From Deinococcus radiotolerans (GTDB lineage: Bacteria > Deinococcota > Deinococci > Deinococcales > Deinococcaceae), in the NCBI RefSeq assembly GCF_014647435.1, contig NZ_BMPE01000013.1, forward strand, positions 1-64,000: a stretch of DNA of 64,000 nt, in the 5' to 3' direction. Position numbers and translations under genes: made by a program. Shown piece by piece: positions 52,058 to 60,837 of the stretch (positions are counted from its first letter, which is position 1; each line of letters opens with the position of its first letter). The notes below the pieces were generated by a model. The model was given only the letters and a program-made list of their open reading frames with translations. It searched no databases and was not told where the DNA came from.

Positions 52058-53200
52058 ATGAAACGCACCCTTCCCTTTCCTCTCCTGACCGCCGCCCTGC
52101 TCTCCGCCTGTGGCGGCCCCGGCACGCCCGGCACCGCCGCCAGCGCCCGCCCCGACAAGTACGCCGGCGCGGCCCTGCAACCCCTGATCGTGGGCGGCAC
52201 CATCAGCGCCCGCGGCGCGCGTCCCTACCAGGTCGCCATGACCGACACGACCGGCTTCCAGTACTGCGGCGGCACCCTGCTGTCGAGCACCTGGGTGCTG
52301 ACCGCCGCGCACTGCGTGAAAGGCACGGCCGCTTCAAGCATCCGCATTCGCGCGGGCGTCAACAAGCTCAGTGACAGCAGCCAGGGGCAGACCGTGGGTG
52401 TCAGCAGCGTCACCGTCCACCCCAGTTACAGCAGCTCCACGAACTTCGCCGACATCGCCCTGCTGAAACTCAGCGCGGCCGTGACCAACAGTTACGCCGC
52501 GCCCGCCAAGCTGCCCAGCAACACCGTTGAAGGCATTCTGGACGTGAAGGGCAAGTACGCCGTCGTGAGCGGCTGGGGCCTGACGCAGGGCAACAACAAC
52601 AGCAGCGCCAGTGACGACCTGCGCGAGGTCAGCCTGCCCATCACGCCCAACCCCGCCACCTGCGGCGGCAGCAGCGTCCCCGGCAACACCATCTGCGGCG
52701 AGTACTACCAGGGCAAGGACTCCTGCAACGGCGACAGCGGCGGACCGCTGGCCCAGACCTACAACGGGAACTTCTACGTGCTGGGCATCGTCTCCTACGG
52801 CCCCAGCGCCTGCACGGGCAACGGCGTGTACACCCGCGTGAACGGCTACCTGAGCTGGATTGCGCAGGTCAGCGGCCTGACGCCCGACGGCACCACCACC
52901 CCCGGCACAACCACCACGTACACGGGCAGCGTGAGTCAGGGCACGAGCAGCTACAAACCCGGCAGCACTGGCTTCAGCTACGCGGGCGGCACGCTGAAAG
53001 CGACACTGAGCGGACCGAGCGGCACCGACTTTGACCTGTACCTGCAGAAGTACAACGGCAGCGCGTGGGCGGACGTGGCGAGCAGCGAGAGCGGCACGAG
53101 CAGCGAGAGCATCAACTACGCCGCGGCGAGTGGCACGTACCGCTGGGAGGTCTACGCCTACAGCGGCACCGGCTCCTACACCCTCACCGAAACCAAGTAA
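52058..53200 (+). CDS. Secreted trypsin-like S1 protease lipoprotein with PPC domain
   Basis: 380 residues. A lipobox (ALLSACGG) is followed by LIVGGTISARGARPYQVAM, an S1 N-terminus. The triad is His in VLTAAHC, Asp in FADIALLKL, and Ser in CNGDSGGPLA. The KDSCNGDSGG segment places an Asp at the S1 pocket, indicating Arg/Lys specificity. A PPC domain follows, nearly identical to that of the S8 protease. The ATG has GGAG nearby (ACCTGGAGACCGTC). It probably acts outside the cell with the neighbouring proteases. Confidence 0.93.
   Translation: MKRTLPFPLLTAALLSACGGPGTPGTAASARPDKYAGAALQPLIVGGTISARGARPYQVAMTDTTGFQYCGGTLLSSTWVLTAAHCVKGTAASSIRIRAGVNKLSDSSQGQTVGVSSVTVHPSYSSSTNFADIALLKLSAAVTNSYAAPAKLPSNTVEGILDVKGKYAVVSGWGLTQGNNNSSASDDLREVSLPITPNPATCGGSSVPGNTICGEYYQGKDSCNGDSGGPLAQTYNGNFYVLGIVSYGPSACTGNGVYTRVNGYLSWIAQVSGLTPDGTTTPGTTTTYTGSVSQGTSSYKPGSTGFSYAGGTLKATLSGPSGTDFDLYLQKYNGSAWADVASSESGTSSESINYAAASGTYRWEVYAYSGTGSYTLTETK
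52916..53200 (+). repeat. PPC-domain coding repeat, copy 2
   Basis: Matches 51689-51973. The identity is high enough to extend to silent codon positions, which argues for recent duplication or gene conversion. Confidence 0.9.
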
Positions 53201-53282
53201 GCCCCCGGGCCCGGTGGGTCTGCCCACGCGCCTGACCCGCCGGTCCGTCCTCTCCCCCATTCCCCCACCCGGAGGTTCTGCC

Positions 53283-54134
53283 ATGTTCAAGCCCCTACAC
53301 GCTGCCCTGACCGCCCTGGGCGTCCTGGCCCTGTCCGCCTGCTCCACCCAGACCGCCCCGCAGGCCGCGCTGCCCGAGGAGACCGTCACGGTCACCGGCA
53401 CCGAGAAGGCCTTCCCCGACACGATCGGCAGCCAGATCGTGTACGGCACGGTCACGAACGTCACCAACCGCCCCTACCAGGTGAGCGTCACGCCCAGCAC
53501 TGAACTCTCGGGCGGCTGGTGCGGCGGCACGCTGATCAGCAGCACCTGGGTGATGACGGCGGCGCACTGCGTGGTGGGGTACAGCGCCAGCCAGATGCGC
53601 GTGCGCGCCGGCATCAACGACCTGACCACCACCAGCGGTCAGCTGCGCACGCCCTCGCAGATCATCGTGCACCCGTACTACTCCAGCAGCGGCGACGCGT
53701 ACGACATCGCCCTGATCAAGGTGGGCACGGCCTTCACGCTGGGCAGCACCGTGCAGACCGCCGCGCTCCCCAGCAACACGGTGGAGAGCGTGCTGGACGT
53801 GAACGGGAAGTACGCCACCGTCAGCGGCTGGGGCAAGACCGAGACCGGCGCGTACAGCAACCGCGCGCTGCGCGAGGTGACCATCCCGATCACCCCGACC
53901 GGCAGCGACTGCGGCAGCCGCCCCAGCAACACCATCTGCGGCAAGTACGACGCCGGCAAGGACTCCTGCAACGGGGACAGCGGCGGACCGCTCGCCGCCC
54001 GCTACAACAACCGGTTCTACGTGCTGGGCATCGTGTCCTACGGGCCCACCGCGTGCCGCGGATACGGCGTGTACACCCGCGTGAACGGCTACCTGAACTG
54101 GATCTCCAGCAACACCGGCGTCAGCGCGCAGTAA
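53283..54134 (+). CDS. Second secreted trypsin-like S1 protease lipoprotein
   Basis: 283 residues. Lipobox VLALSACST, then an S1 domain with His in VMTAAHC, Asp in YDIALIKV, Ser in CNGDSGGPLA, and KDSC-type Asp for trypsin specificity. It has no PPC domain. The activation junction reads QIVYGTVTN instead of IVGG. It is a paralogue of the S1 gene upstream (shared LPSNTVE, LDVNGKYA, VNGYL segments). CGGAGG lies seven bases upstream of ATG. The long frame starting at 53031 is read-through of the previous gene and is rejected. Confidence 0.92.
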   Translation: MFKPLHAALTALGVLALSACSTQTAPQAALPEETVTVTGTEKAFPDTIGSQIVYGTVTNVTNRPYQVSVTPSTELSGGWCGGTLISSTWVMTAAHCVVGYSASQMRVRAGINDLTTTSGQLRTPSQIIVHPYYSSSGDAYDIALIKVGTAFTLGSTVQTAALPSNTVESVLDVNGKYATVSGWGKTETGAYSNRALREVTIPITPTGSDCGSRPSNTICGKYDAGKDSCNGDSGGPLAARYNNRFYVLGIVSYGPTACRGYGVYTRVNGYLNWISSNTGVSAQ

Positions 54135-54207
54135 CGCCCGCCCCCACCGAGCACCAGCCCTCCCGCAGCGGCCGGTGTTCTGCGCTGGACCGGGCGACAA
54201 TGCGGGC

Positions 54208-54837
54208 ATGCCCCTGCCCGCCCATCAGGCCCCCCTGCGTGACCACGCCGCCGCCACCGCCCACCTCTCGGGTGATCCCGTCCTGGCCGGCGTAATCACC
54301 CGGGTGGGCGACCTGCCCGTCCTGACCCCCACGCCCGACCCGTTCGGCACGCTGATCCGCAACGTGACCGGGCAGCAGCTGAGCGTGAAGGCCGCCGCGA
54401 GCATCCACGCCCGCGTGACCGCCACGCTGGGCGAGGTGACCGCCGACACCCTGCTGGACGCCAGCGGCGACACCCTGCGCGGCGCGGGTCTGTCCTGGGC
54501 GAAGGTCCGCACGGTGCAGGCCATCGCGCAGGCCGCGAAGACCGGCGCCGTGGACTTCGCCCACCTGCGTGAGCAGGACGACGAGACGGTGATCACCGAA
54601 CTGCTGCCCCTGCCCGGCATTGGCCGCTGGACCGCGGAGATGTTCCTGATGTTCGCCCTGGCCCGCGCGGACGTGTTCAGCCTGGGGGACTTGGCGCTGC
54701 GTCAGGGCCTGGCGCGGCTGCACCCGGACGCGCAGAGCGCTGACGTTCTGGCCCGCTGGGCGCCGTACCGCACCCTGGCCGCCCGATACATCTGGGCGGA
54801 CAACGCCCACGTGAAGGCTGGAGAGGCACCCGCCTGA
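54208..54837 (+). CDS. DNA-3-methyladenine glycosylase, AlkA/HhH-GPD type
   Basis: About 209 residues. The helix-hairpin-helix and catalytic region reads LLPLPGIGRWTAEMFLMFALARADVF, then SLGDLALRQG with the catalytic Asp. It removes alkylated bases in base excision repair. The ATG lies six bases after GACAAT, leaderless. It fits the DNA repair emphasis of the genus. Confidence 0.92.
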   Translation: MPLPAHQAPLRDHAAATAHLSGDPVLAGVITRVGDLPVLTPTPDPFGTLIRNVTGQQLSVKAAASIHARVTATLGEVTADTLLDASGDTLRGAGLSWAKVRTVQAIAQAAKTGAVDFAHLREQDDETVITELLPLPGIGRWTAEMFLMFALARADVFSLGDLALRQGLARLHPDAQSADVLARWAPYRTLAARYIWADNAHVKAGEAPA

Positions 54838-54915
54838 GCGGGCGATGCAGGCCGGGGCGGAAGCAGCGCGCCGCTCAGTTCAGGCCGCACCACGTCCCAC
54901 CGGGCCTCCCGCCAC

Positions 54916-55581
54916 TCACTCCCGGTCGCCGTCCGCCTGCGCCCGCTGCCAGTCCTCGAAGCTGACGCGGTCAATGACGAAGGTGTCGCGCGTGCGGGCG
55001 TAGGTGCCGCGCCCGCCCATCCGGCCGATCAGGTCCAGCGCGCCGGTGTCCACGTGGTGCCGTTCAGGGTCCTGCACGGCGTCGGCGCGCAGCGTCAGCC
55101 CCAGCACCTCACCCAGGATGATGCGGGTGTGGCCAATCAGAACGGTCTGCACCTCGCGGCACTCCAGCGCGGCGGGCGCGGCCGCCACGCGCGGCACGCG
55201 GACCTTCACGCCGGGCGCGAGGGGAATGCCCAGCGCGTCCGGTTCCGCGTGCCCGTGCGGAAAATCCGTGGCGGTGGCGTTCATGGTCCCGGCCAGCGCC
55301 GCGCTGACGAGGTTCACGGTGAATTCACCGCCCGCGCCGATGTTCAGCGCGGTGTCCTTCGGGGTGCCGTCGGCGCGGTCGCCGGGCGCGAACGCCACGA
55401 CGGGCGGGTCACTGCCCATCAGTCCGAAGAACGAGTACGGCGCGAGGTTCACGTGCCCGCCTTCGCCCAGCGTACTCACCCACGCGATGGGGCGGGGCGT
55501 GACGGTCGCCGTGAGCAGCTTGTAGCGCGCCGCGCCGGGCAGGGCCGTCAGGTCAAAGTGCGTCATCTGGGGGGACGTCAT
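54916..55581 (-). CDS. Flavin reductase-family protein
   Basis: About 221 residues, split-barrel FMN-binding fold, with TVTPRPIAWVSTLGEGGHVNLAPYSFF and FTVNLVSAALAGTMNATA. It is probably an NAD(P)H:flavin reductase or FMN-dependent enzyme. I chose the ATG six bases after TACCCT. The much longer frame beginning at 56112 is rejected. It is divergent from xseB with only 29 bases between starts. Confidence 0.88.
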   Translation of the reverse strand: MTSPQMTHFDLTALPGAARYKLLTATVTPRPIAWVSTLGEGGHVNLAPYSFFGLMGSDPPVVAFAPGDRADGTPKDTALNIGAGGEFTVNLVSAALAGTMNATATDFPHGHAEPDALGIPLAPGVKVRVPRVAAAPAALECREVQTVLIGHTRIILGEVLGLTLRADAVQDPERHHVDTGALDLIGRMGGRGTYARTRDTFVIDRVSFEDWQRAQADGDRE

Positions 55582-55587
55582 GCGCGC

Positions 55588-55603
55588 AGGGTAGCGGTAG
55601 CAT
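55588..55603. promoter_or_regulatory. Back-to-back -10 boxes
   Basis: AGGGTA (55588-55593), which reads TACCCT on the minus strand, is four bases from TAGCAT (55598-55603) on the plus strand. Each is six or seven bases from its start codon. Confidence 0.55.
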
Positions 55604-55610
55604 GGGCCGC

Positions 55611-55853
55611 ATGACTGAGCCTCAGCCCACCTCGTACCGGGAGGCGTACGCGCGACTGAATCGCATCGCGGCGGAACTGGAATCCGGCGAGGCCGACCTG
55701 GACCGCGTGCTGCCGCTGCTGGAGGAGGCCCGCGCCGCGTACGCCCAGTGCAGGGGCCGGATTGAAGCGGTGCGCGCCGTCCTGGCCGGCGACTGGGGCG
55801 ACGAGGCGGACCCCGACGAGCCAGAGGACCCGGACGACGACGACGAGGAGTGA
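55611..55853 (+). CDS. xseB: Exodeoxyribonuclease VII small subunit
   Basis: XseB, 80 residues, pairs with XseA to degrade single-stranded DNA. YREAYARLNRIAAELESGEADLDRVLPLLEE matches the family helix pair in composition, given here in two parts: YREAYARLNRIAAELESG and EADLDRVLPLLEE. The C-terminus is unusually acidic (PDEPEDPDDDDEE). The ATG follows TAGCAT by seven bases. No xseA is in the window. Confidence 0.92.
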   Translation: MTEPQPTSYREAYARLNRIAAELESGEADLDRVLPLLEEARAAYAQCRGRIEAVRAVLAGDWGDEADPDEPEDPDDDDEE

Positions 55854-55904
55854 CTGGAGCGCGGGCCACGTGGGGTGAGCCCCGGTCCACGCCCGGCGCT
55901 TCCG

Positions 55905-56540
55905 TTACAGCGTCGCGATGGCCTGCGCGACCGGCGTGTCCCCGGCCACCACCTCGAAGGTGCGGCCCACGCTGCCCGGATCGTTCAGGCAGGCCAGCAC
56001 CACGGCGGCCACATCGTCGCGGGCGATCATGCCGCGCGGGGCGGGCAGCCCCACACGGATCAGGCCGGTGCCGGGCGCGTCGGTCAGGCCGCCGGGACGC
56101 ACGACCGTCCACGCCAGCGCGCTGGCCTGCACGTGCGCGTCCGACCGGGCCTTCACGCGCAGCACAGCGGCCAGGAAGGGCGGCATCTGTTCCGGGCGGT
56201 CCACGCCCATGCTGCTGACCACGACCAGTCGGGCCGGGCCGCCCGGGGCGCGGCGACGAGCGAGTTCGTCCGTCACGGCGATCAGCGCGTCGCCGTCAAT
56301 GGCCTGAACGTCCCCGCTGGCTCCGGCCCCGGCCGCCCACACGACGGCATCCGCGCCGCCCAGCACGGCCGTCCAGTCACCGGTCAGGTCACCCTGGACG
56401 GGCTGCGCCCCCAGGGCCGCGAGACGGGCGGCCTGCTCCGGGGTGCGCACCAGCGCGCGGACGCCGTGGCCCGCCCCGGCCGCCTGCGCGGCCACGCGGC
56501 GGCCCACACCGCCCGCCGCTCCGATCACTGCGAGGTTCAT
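55905..56540 (-). CDS. NAD(P)-binding atypical SDR / NmrA-like protein
   Basis: About 211 residues. The glycine motif GAAGGVGRRVAAQA is at the N-terminus, followed by VRALVRTPEQAARL and VVVSSMGVDRP. It belongs to the NAD(P)H-binding epimerase/NmrA-like group, whose functions include flavin or quinone reduction and regulation. I chose ATG 56540 with GGAG upstream. No catalytic YxxxK is obvious. Confidence 0.82.
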   Translation of the reverse strand: MNLAVIGAAGGVGRRVAAQAAGAGHGVRALVRTPEQAARLAALGAQPVQGDLTGDWTAVLGGADAVVWAAGAGASGDVQAIDGDALIAVTDELARRRAPGGPARLVVVSSMGVDRPEQMPPFLAAVLRVKARSDAHVQASALAWTVVRPGGLTDAPGTGLIRVGLPAPRGMIARDDVAAVVLACLNDPGSVGRTFEVVAGDTPVAQAIATL

Positions 56541-56651
56541 GCGCTCCAGCCTGCGCCGCCCCCCGCCGGAACACCGCGCCATTCACCACGGTTCCCGCGG
56601 AGCGCCGAAACGGGCAGGCACACGCGGGAACGCAGGCGTATCCTGCGGTTA

Positions 56652-57299
56652 ATGAGTGACGCTGCTCTGCCCGAGAAGCCCGCTGCCCCGCCAGCCCCCA
56701 CGGCCCCGCCGGCCGAGCCGCCCGCCCCGCCCGTCATTCCGTGGGTGTACCGGCTGGTGGTGGACACCACGTACCTGCCCGTGATCTTCAGCGGCATGCA
56801 CCTGGAGGTGCACGGCCGCGAGCACGTCCCGCCGCCCGGCACGCCACTGGTGGTCGCCGCGAACCACGTGAGCGCCCTGGACCCCTTCCTGGTCGCGCGG
56901 GCGCTGCCACCAGGGCGGTTCTTGCAGTTCATGGCGAAGAAGGAACTGTTCATCCCGGGGATCGGGGACATCATCCGCGCCGGGGGGTCCTTCCCGGTGG
57001 ACCGCAGCGGGAATGACCTGGGTGCCGTGCGTACGTCCCTGCGCATTCTCAAGGCGAACGGCACGGTCGGCATATTCCCGCAGGGCACGCGCGGCGGGCA
57101 TGAAATGCAGGGCGGCGTGGCGCTGATCGCCGCGAAGGGCCGCGCGCCGATCCTGCCGGCGGGGGTCAGCCGTGACGGGAAACGCTGGATCGTCCGCTTC
57201 GGCGAGCCCATCTCGCCGCGCGGCGGGATCAAGGCCATCACCGGGGAACTTGCCGAGGTGCTGTCCACGCTGGCCGTCCCTGTCGGGCGGAACCTGTAG
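56652..57299 (+). CDS. 1-acyl-glycerol-3-phosphate acyltransferase-like protein
   Basis: About 215 residues of the PlsC acyltransferase family. The catalytic motif is NHVSALD (NHxxxxD), with FPQGTRGG as the second block. A Pro/Ala-rich N-terminus (about 30 residues) precedes it. It probably acylates lysophosphatidate in phospholipid synthesis. The ATG lies seven bases after TATCCT. The longer frame starting at 55875 is rejected. Confidence 0.87.
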   Translation: MSDAALPEKPAAPPAPTAPPAEPPAPPVIPWVYRLVVDTTYLPVIFSGMHLEVHGREHVPPPGTPLVVAANHVSALDPFLVARALPPGRFLQFMAKKELFIPGIGDIIRAGGSFPVDRSGNDLGAVRTSLRILKANGTVGIFPQGTRGGHEMQGGVALIAAKGRAPILPAGVSRDGKRWIVRFGEPISPRGGIKAITGELAEVLSTLAVPVGRNL

Positions 57300-57309
57300 C
57301 GGCCGGCGC

Positions 57310-57315
57310 TATACT
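57310..57315 (+). promoter_or_regulatory. -10 box of the cobalamin transport operon
   Basis: TATACT just upstream of the riboswitch. The predicted transcript start lies near 57322. Confidence 0.55.
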
Positions 57316-57319
57316 CGTG

Positions 57320-57412
57320 GGTGACGGCTGCGGGGGGAAGTCCGGTGAGAGTCCGGCCCTGTCGCGCAACGGTAACTTCAGCCCAGCTGGGGAAGGCCGA
57401 GCACCTCCGCCG
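57320..57412 (+). ncRNA. Cobalamin riboswitch
   Basis: The segment GGGGGGAAGTCCGGTGAGAG, then GTCCGGCCCTGT, CGCGCAACGGTAAC and the B12-box-like GGCCGAGCACCTCCGCC match the cobalamin (AdoCbl) riboswitch consensus. It lies upstream of btuF, so cobalamin should lower expression. About 157 bases to the btuF ATG hold a GC-rich hairpin near 57515-57540, possibly the expression platform. Confidence 0.85.
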
Positions 57413-57569
57413 TTCGCGCCGCCCGGAGTGGGCGGGCGTGGCTTGACCCCTCGCGGACTGGGGGCACGCCGTGACCGCCCCTGCCCCGGGGTACGCCACG
57501 GATACTGTGTTTCCCGCCGCCGCCTGCAACCGGGCGGCGCGTGTCGTTGCCGGAGGGAAGGAGTTCCCC

Positions 57570-58451
57570 ATGACGTTCCCCATCAAAGGCATCCTGACCC
57601 TGATCACCCTGAGTGCCGCCCTGAGCGGCGCGGCCGCCGCGACCTCCTACCCGCTGACGATCACCGACGACCTGGGCCGCAAGGTGACCCTGAAGGCCGA
57701 GCCGAAGCGGATCATCAGCGTGCTGCCCAGCACCAGCGAGACCGTGTGCGCGCTGGGCCTGTGCGACCGACTGGTGGGCGTGGACGATTACAGCGACTAC
57801 CCGCAGCAGGTGACGAAGCTGCCTAAGGTGGGCGGCCTGTACAACCCGAACATTGAGGCGATGGTGGCCCTGAAACCCGACGTGGTGATCGTCAGCCAGT
57901 ACGGGAAGCTGGCCGAGCCGCTGACGCAGGCGGGCATCACCGTGATCGCCGTGAACCCCGAGACGTACGACGAGGTGTTCAGCAAGACGCTGCTGCTCGG
58001 GAAGATCCTGAACCGCGAGGCGCAGGCTAAGACGCTGGTCGGGAAGATCAAGGGCGACATCGCGCGCGTGGAGATCCTCACGAAGAACGCCGTGCGTCAG
58101 CCCACCGCGTACTTCGAGATTGACCCCACGCCGTACTCGATCGGCCCGAACTCGTTCATGGGCGTGCTGCTCACCAAGGCAGGCGCGCGGAACATCATCC
58201 CGGCCAGCATGGGCGACTTCCCCAAGGTGGACCCCGAATTCATCGTGAAGGCCAACCCGCAGCTGATCCTGGGCGTGGACGCCAAGACGGCGGGCGCGCG
58301 CCCCGGCTGGAGCGGCATCAGCGCCCTGAAAACCGGGAAGGTCAAGGACATTCCGTCCGAGCTGAACACCATGCTGGGCCGCCCGGGGCCGCGCCTGGGG
58401 CAGGCGCTGATGGGCCTAGCGAAACTGATTCACCCGGAACTGTTCAAGTAA
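57570..58451 (+). CDS. btuF: Cobalamin-binding periplasmic protein
   Basis: About 293 residues. A signal peptide (LTLITLSAALSGAAAAT) precedes a substrate-binding protein of the BtuF/FepB class: ITDDLGRKVTLKAEPKRII, SVLPSTSETVCALGL and VGGLYNPNIEAMVALKPDVVI. The upstream cobalamin riboswitch supports vitamin B12 as ligand. GGAGGGAAGGAG lies upstream of the ATG. It starts the operon. Confidence 0.9.
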   Translation: MTFPIKGILTLITLSAALSGAAAATSYPLTITDDLGRKVTLKAEPKRIISVLPSTSETVCALGLCDRLVGVDDYSDYPQQVTKLPKVGGLYNPNIEAMVALKPDVVIVSQYGKLAEPLTQAGITVIAVNPETYDEVFSKTLLLGKILNREAQAKTLVGKIKGDIARVEILTKNAVRQPTAYFEIDPTPYSIGPNSFMGVLLTKAGARNIIPASMGDFPKVDPEFIVKANPQLILGVDAKTAGARPGWSGISALKTGKVKDIPSELNTMLGRPGPRLGQALMGLAKLIHPELFK

Positions 58452-59456
58452 ATGCAGGCCGCCGCGCCCCGTCCGGGCCTCGGAGTGGGCCTGGGCACGC
58501 TGCTGCTCGCGGCGCTGCTGCTGGCCGCTGTCGTCCTGGGCACTGGGCTGGGCAGCGTCACCATTCCGCCCGGCGAGGTGCTGGGCGCGCTGTGGCGCGG
58601 CGTGACCCGGCAGGCGCTGGAGGGCAACGACGTGATCGTGTGGCAGATCCGCCTGCCGCGCGTGGTCATGGGCGCGCTGGTGGGCGCGAGTCTCAGCGTG
58701 TGCGGGGGCGCCTTCCAGGGCGTGTTCCGCAACCCGCTGGCCGACCCGTACCTGCTGGGCGTCGCCAGCGGCAGCGCGCTGGGCGCCACGGTGGCCATCG
58801 TGGCCGGCTGGCCCCGCGCGCTGATTCCGGTATCGGCGCTGCTGGCCGCCCTCGCGGCGGTCGCGTGCACCCTGTGGCTGGCGCGCGAGGGGCGGCGCTT
58901 TCCGCCCACGCGGCTGATCCTGGCGGGCGTGGTGGTGGGCAGTGTCCTGAGCGCGGCGACCACCGCGCTGATCCTGCGCGGCGAGGACCGCGCGCGGCAG
59001 GTGCTGGCGTACACACTGGGCGACCTGGGCTTCAGCGGCTGGCGGGACGTGCTGACCGTGCTGCCGTACGCCGCGCTGGGCTGCGGGGCGCTGCTGCTGC
59101 TGGCGCGCGCGCTGGACACCCTGCAACTGGGCGAACTGACCGCCCGCAGCCTAGGTGTTCCCGTCGAGCGGCTGCGGCTGATCGCGGTGATCGCCGCGAG
59201 CCTCGCCACGGCGGGCGCAGTGGCGTACGTGGGCGTGATCGGCTTCGTGGGGCTGATCGTGCCGCACATGATCCGCCTCGCGTTCGGCCCCGGGCACCGC
59301 ACGCTGCTGCCTCTCTCGGCGCTGCTGGGCGGGGCGCTGATGGTCGGCGCGGACCTGCTGGCCCGCACCACGCCGCTGTCGCAGGTGGGGATCGTGACGA
59401 CCCTGCTGGGCGGCCCGTTCTTCCTGTGGCTGCTGCGTAAGGAACGCCATGACTGA
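58452..59456 (+). CDS. btuC: Cobalamin ABC transporter permease
   Basis: 334 residues, about ten transmembrane helices of the FecCD/BtuC family, with RLPRVVMGALVGASLSVCGG, FQGVFRNPLADPYLLGVASG and GLIVPHMIRLAFGPGHR. Its start follows the btuF stop directly, with zero bases between. It carries cobalamin through the membrane. Confidence 0.92.
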   Translation: MQAAAPRPGLGVGLGTLLLAALLLAAVVLGTGLGSVTIPPGEVLGALWRGVTRQALEGNDVIVWQIRLPRVVMGALVGASLSVCGGAFQGVFRNPLADPYLLGVASGSALGATVAIVAGWPRALIPVSALLAALAAVACTLWLAREGRRFPPTRLILAGVVVGSVLSAATTALILRGEDRARQVLAYTLGDLGFSGWRDVLTVLPYAALGCGALLLLARALDTLQLGELTARSLGVPVERLRLIAVIAASLATAGAVAYVGVIGFVGLIVPHMIRLAFGPGHRTLLPLSALLGGALMVGADLLARTTPLSQVGIVTTLLGGPFFLWLLRKERHD

Positions 59457-60366
59457 CCTGTTGCGCAAAACTCTCCTCCCGTTTTCCCGAGCGGAGCGAG
59501 CAGCAATGGACCGTTCGCCCGGAACGGATGACTGTCCTGACGCCGCACACGGACAGTCAGGCGTGGAGAGCGAATCGGCAGAACCCCAGGACGCCCTGGT
59601 CGCGCGGGACGTGCACGTGCACGCCGGGTCGTTCCCGGCAGTGCGGGGCGTGAGCGCCACCTTCCGGCCCGGCGTGTTCAGCGCCGTGATCGGCCCGAAC
59701 GGCGCCGGCAAGAGCACGCTGCTGCGCGCGCTGCTCGGCCTGAACCCGGTCACGGGGGGCGAGGTGACCCTGGCCGGGCGGCCGCTGGGCGAGTGGAGCC
59801 GCGCGCAGCGGTCGCGGCAGCTGGCGTACCTCGCGCAGAGCGAGGGCCTGCCGGACGCGGCGCGCGTGCGGGACGTGGTGGCGCTGGGGCGTGGCGCGGG
59901 TGACTGGCGGTTCGGGCTGCTGCCCCGCACGCCCTGGACCCCGGCGGACGAGGCGGCCGTGAACGCCGCGCTGGACCGCACCGACACCCGCCGCTTCGAG
60001 GAGCGGCGCGTCTCCGAACTCAGCGGCGGGGAGCGGCAGCGGGCGGCGCTGGCCCGCGCGCTGGCGGCCGAACCGCGCTTCCTGCTGCTGGACGAACCCA
60101 CCAACCACCTCGACCTCGCGTACGCGCTGGACGTCGTGCGCTACCTGCGCTGCGAGGTCGCGGGCGGCCTGGGCGTCGTGGCGGTGCTGCACGACCTGAA
60201 CCTCGCGGCGCGCGCCGATCACCTTGTGCTGCTCTGCGGGGGGCGGGTGCAGGCCAGCGGCACCCCGCACGAGGTCCTGACGCCCGCGCACCTGCACGCC
60301 GCGTACGGCCTGCACGTCAACGTGGTGCAGCACGCAGACCGCCTGCTGGTCATCCCGCAGGATTGA
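59449..60366 (+). CDS. btuD: Cobalamin ABC transporter ATP-binding protein
   Basis: 305 residues. Walker A is GPNGAGKSTLLRAL, signature LSGGERQRAALARAL, Walker B FLLLDEPTNHLDL. It energises BtuC. It overlaps btuC by eight bases. A 45-residue N-terminal extension before the ABC domain is unusual and contains an 8-bp DNA inverted repeat (GACTGTCC 59530-59537 / GGACAGTC 59551-59558). A shorter start (ATG in-frame after AGCA at about 59506) is possible. Confidence 0.88.
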   Translation: MTDLLRKTLLPFSRAERAAMDRSPGTDDCPDAAHGQSGVESESAEPQDALVARDVHVHAGSFPAVRGVSATFRPGVFSAVIGPNGAGKSTLLRALLGLNPVTGGEVTLAGRPLGEWSRAQRSRQLAYLAQSEGLPDAARVRDVVALGRGAGDWRFGLLPRTPWTPADEAAVNAALDRTDTRRFEERRVSELSGGERQRAALARALAAEPRFLLLDEPTNHLDLAYALDVVRYLRCEVAGGLGVVAVLHDLNLAARADHLVLLCGGRVQASGTPHEVLTPAHLHAAYGLHVNVVQHADRLLVIPQD

Positions 60367-60422
60367 CAGGCGCCCGCAGCCAGCCAAGGCGCGCGCGGTA
60401 CCGCCCAAAGGAGCCCTGAGTC

Positions 60423-60776
60423 ATGCCACCGAAGTTCTTCCCCACCCACGGTCACCTGCTCGTCTGCCAGGGCCCGAACTGTCAGGCGCGCGGCTCCGGC
60501 CTGCTGCACAAGGCGCTGTGGAATCACCTGGAACGGCAGTCCCTGGCGTACTACAAGCGGGGCGGGACGCTGCGCCTGACCGAGAGCGGTTGCCTGGGCG
60601 CGTGCAGTTACGGCCCGGCGCTGTGCGTGTACCGACCGAGCCCGGACGGCGCGGGCCTGGAGGAAGCGTGGTACGCCGCCGTGGACTTCCCGCTGGCGGC
60701 GCGGGTGGCGCAGGCCACGCACGAGCGGGCCGCACTGCCCGCCGAGCACCGCTACGGCCCGGACGCGGACGCCTGA
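60423..60776 (+). CDS. Thioredoxin-like [2Fe-2S] ferredoxin
   Basis: 117 residues. Four conserved cysteines, CQGPNC near residue 15-20 and CLGAC near 57-61, match thioredoxin-like [2Fe-2S] ferredoxins. The protein could donate electrons during cobalamin reduction or use, which is inference from the operon position. AAAGGAG lies ten bases before the ATG, and 56 bases separate it from btuD. It is followed by a terminator. Confidence 0.85.
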   Translation: MPPKFFPTHGHLLVCQGPNCQARGSGLLHKALWNHLERQSLAYYKRGGTLRLTESGCLGACSYGPALCVYRPSPDGAGLEEAWYAAVDFPLAARVAQATHERAALPAEHRYGPDADA

Positions 60777-60784
60777 ACGGACAG

Positions 60785-60823
60785 GGGCAGGGGGCGGGCC
60801 ATTCGTGGCGCCGCCCCCTGCCC
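60785..60823. terminator. 13-bp hairpin after the btu operon
   Basis: GGGCAGGGGGCGG/CCGCCCCCTGCCC with a 13-base loop, followed by TTTCGG on the plus strand. Convergent with the HRDC gene. Confidence 0.85.
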
Positions 60824-60837
60824 TTTCGGCTGGCCGT

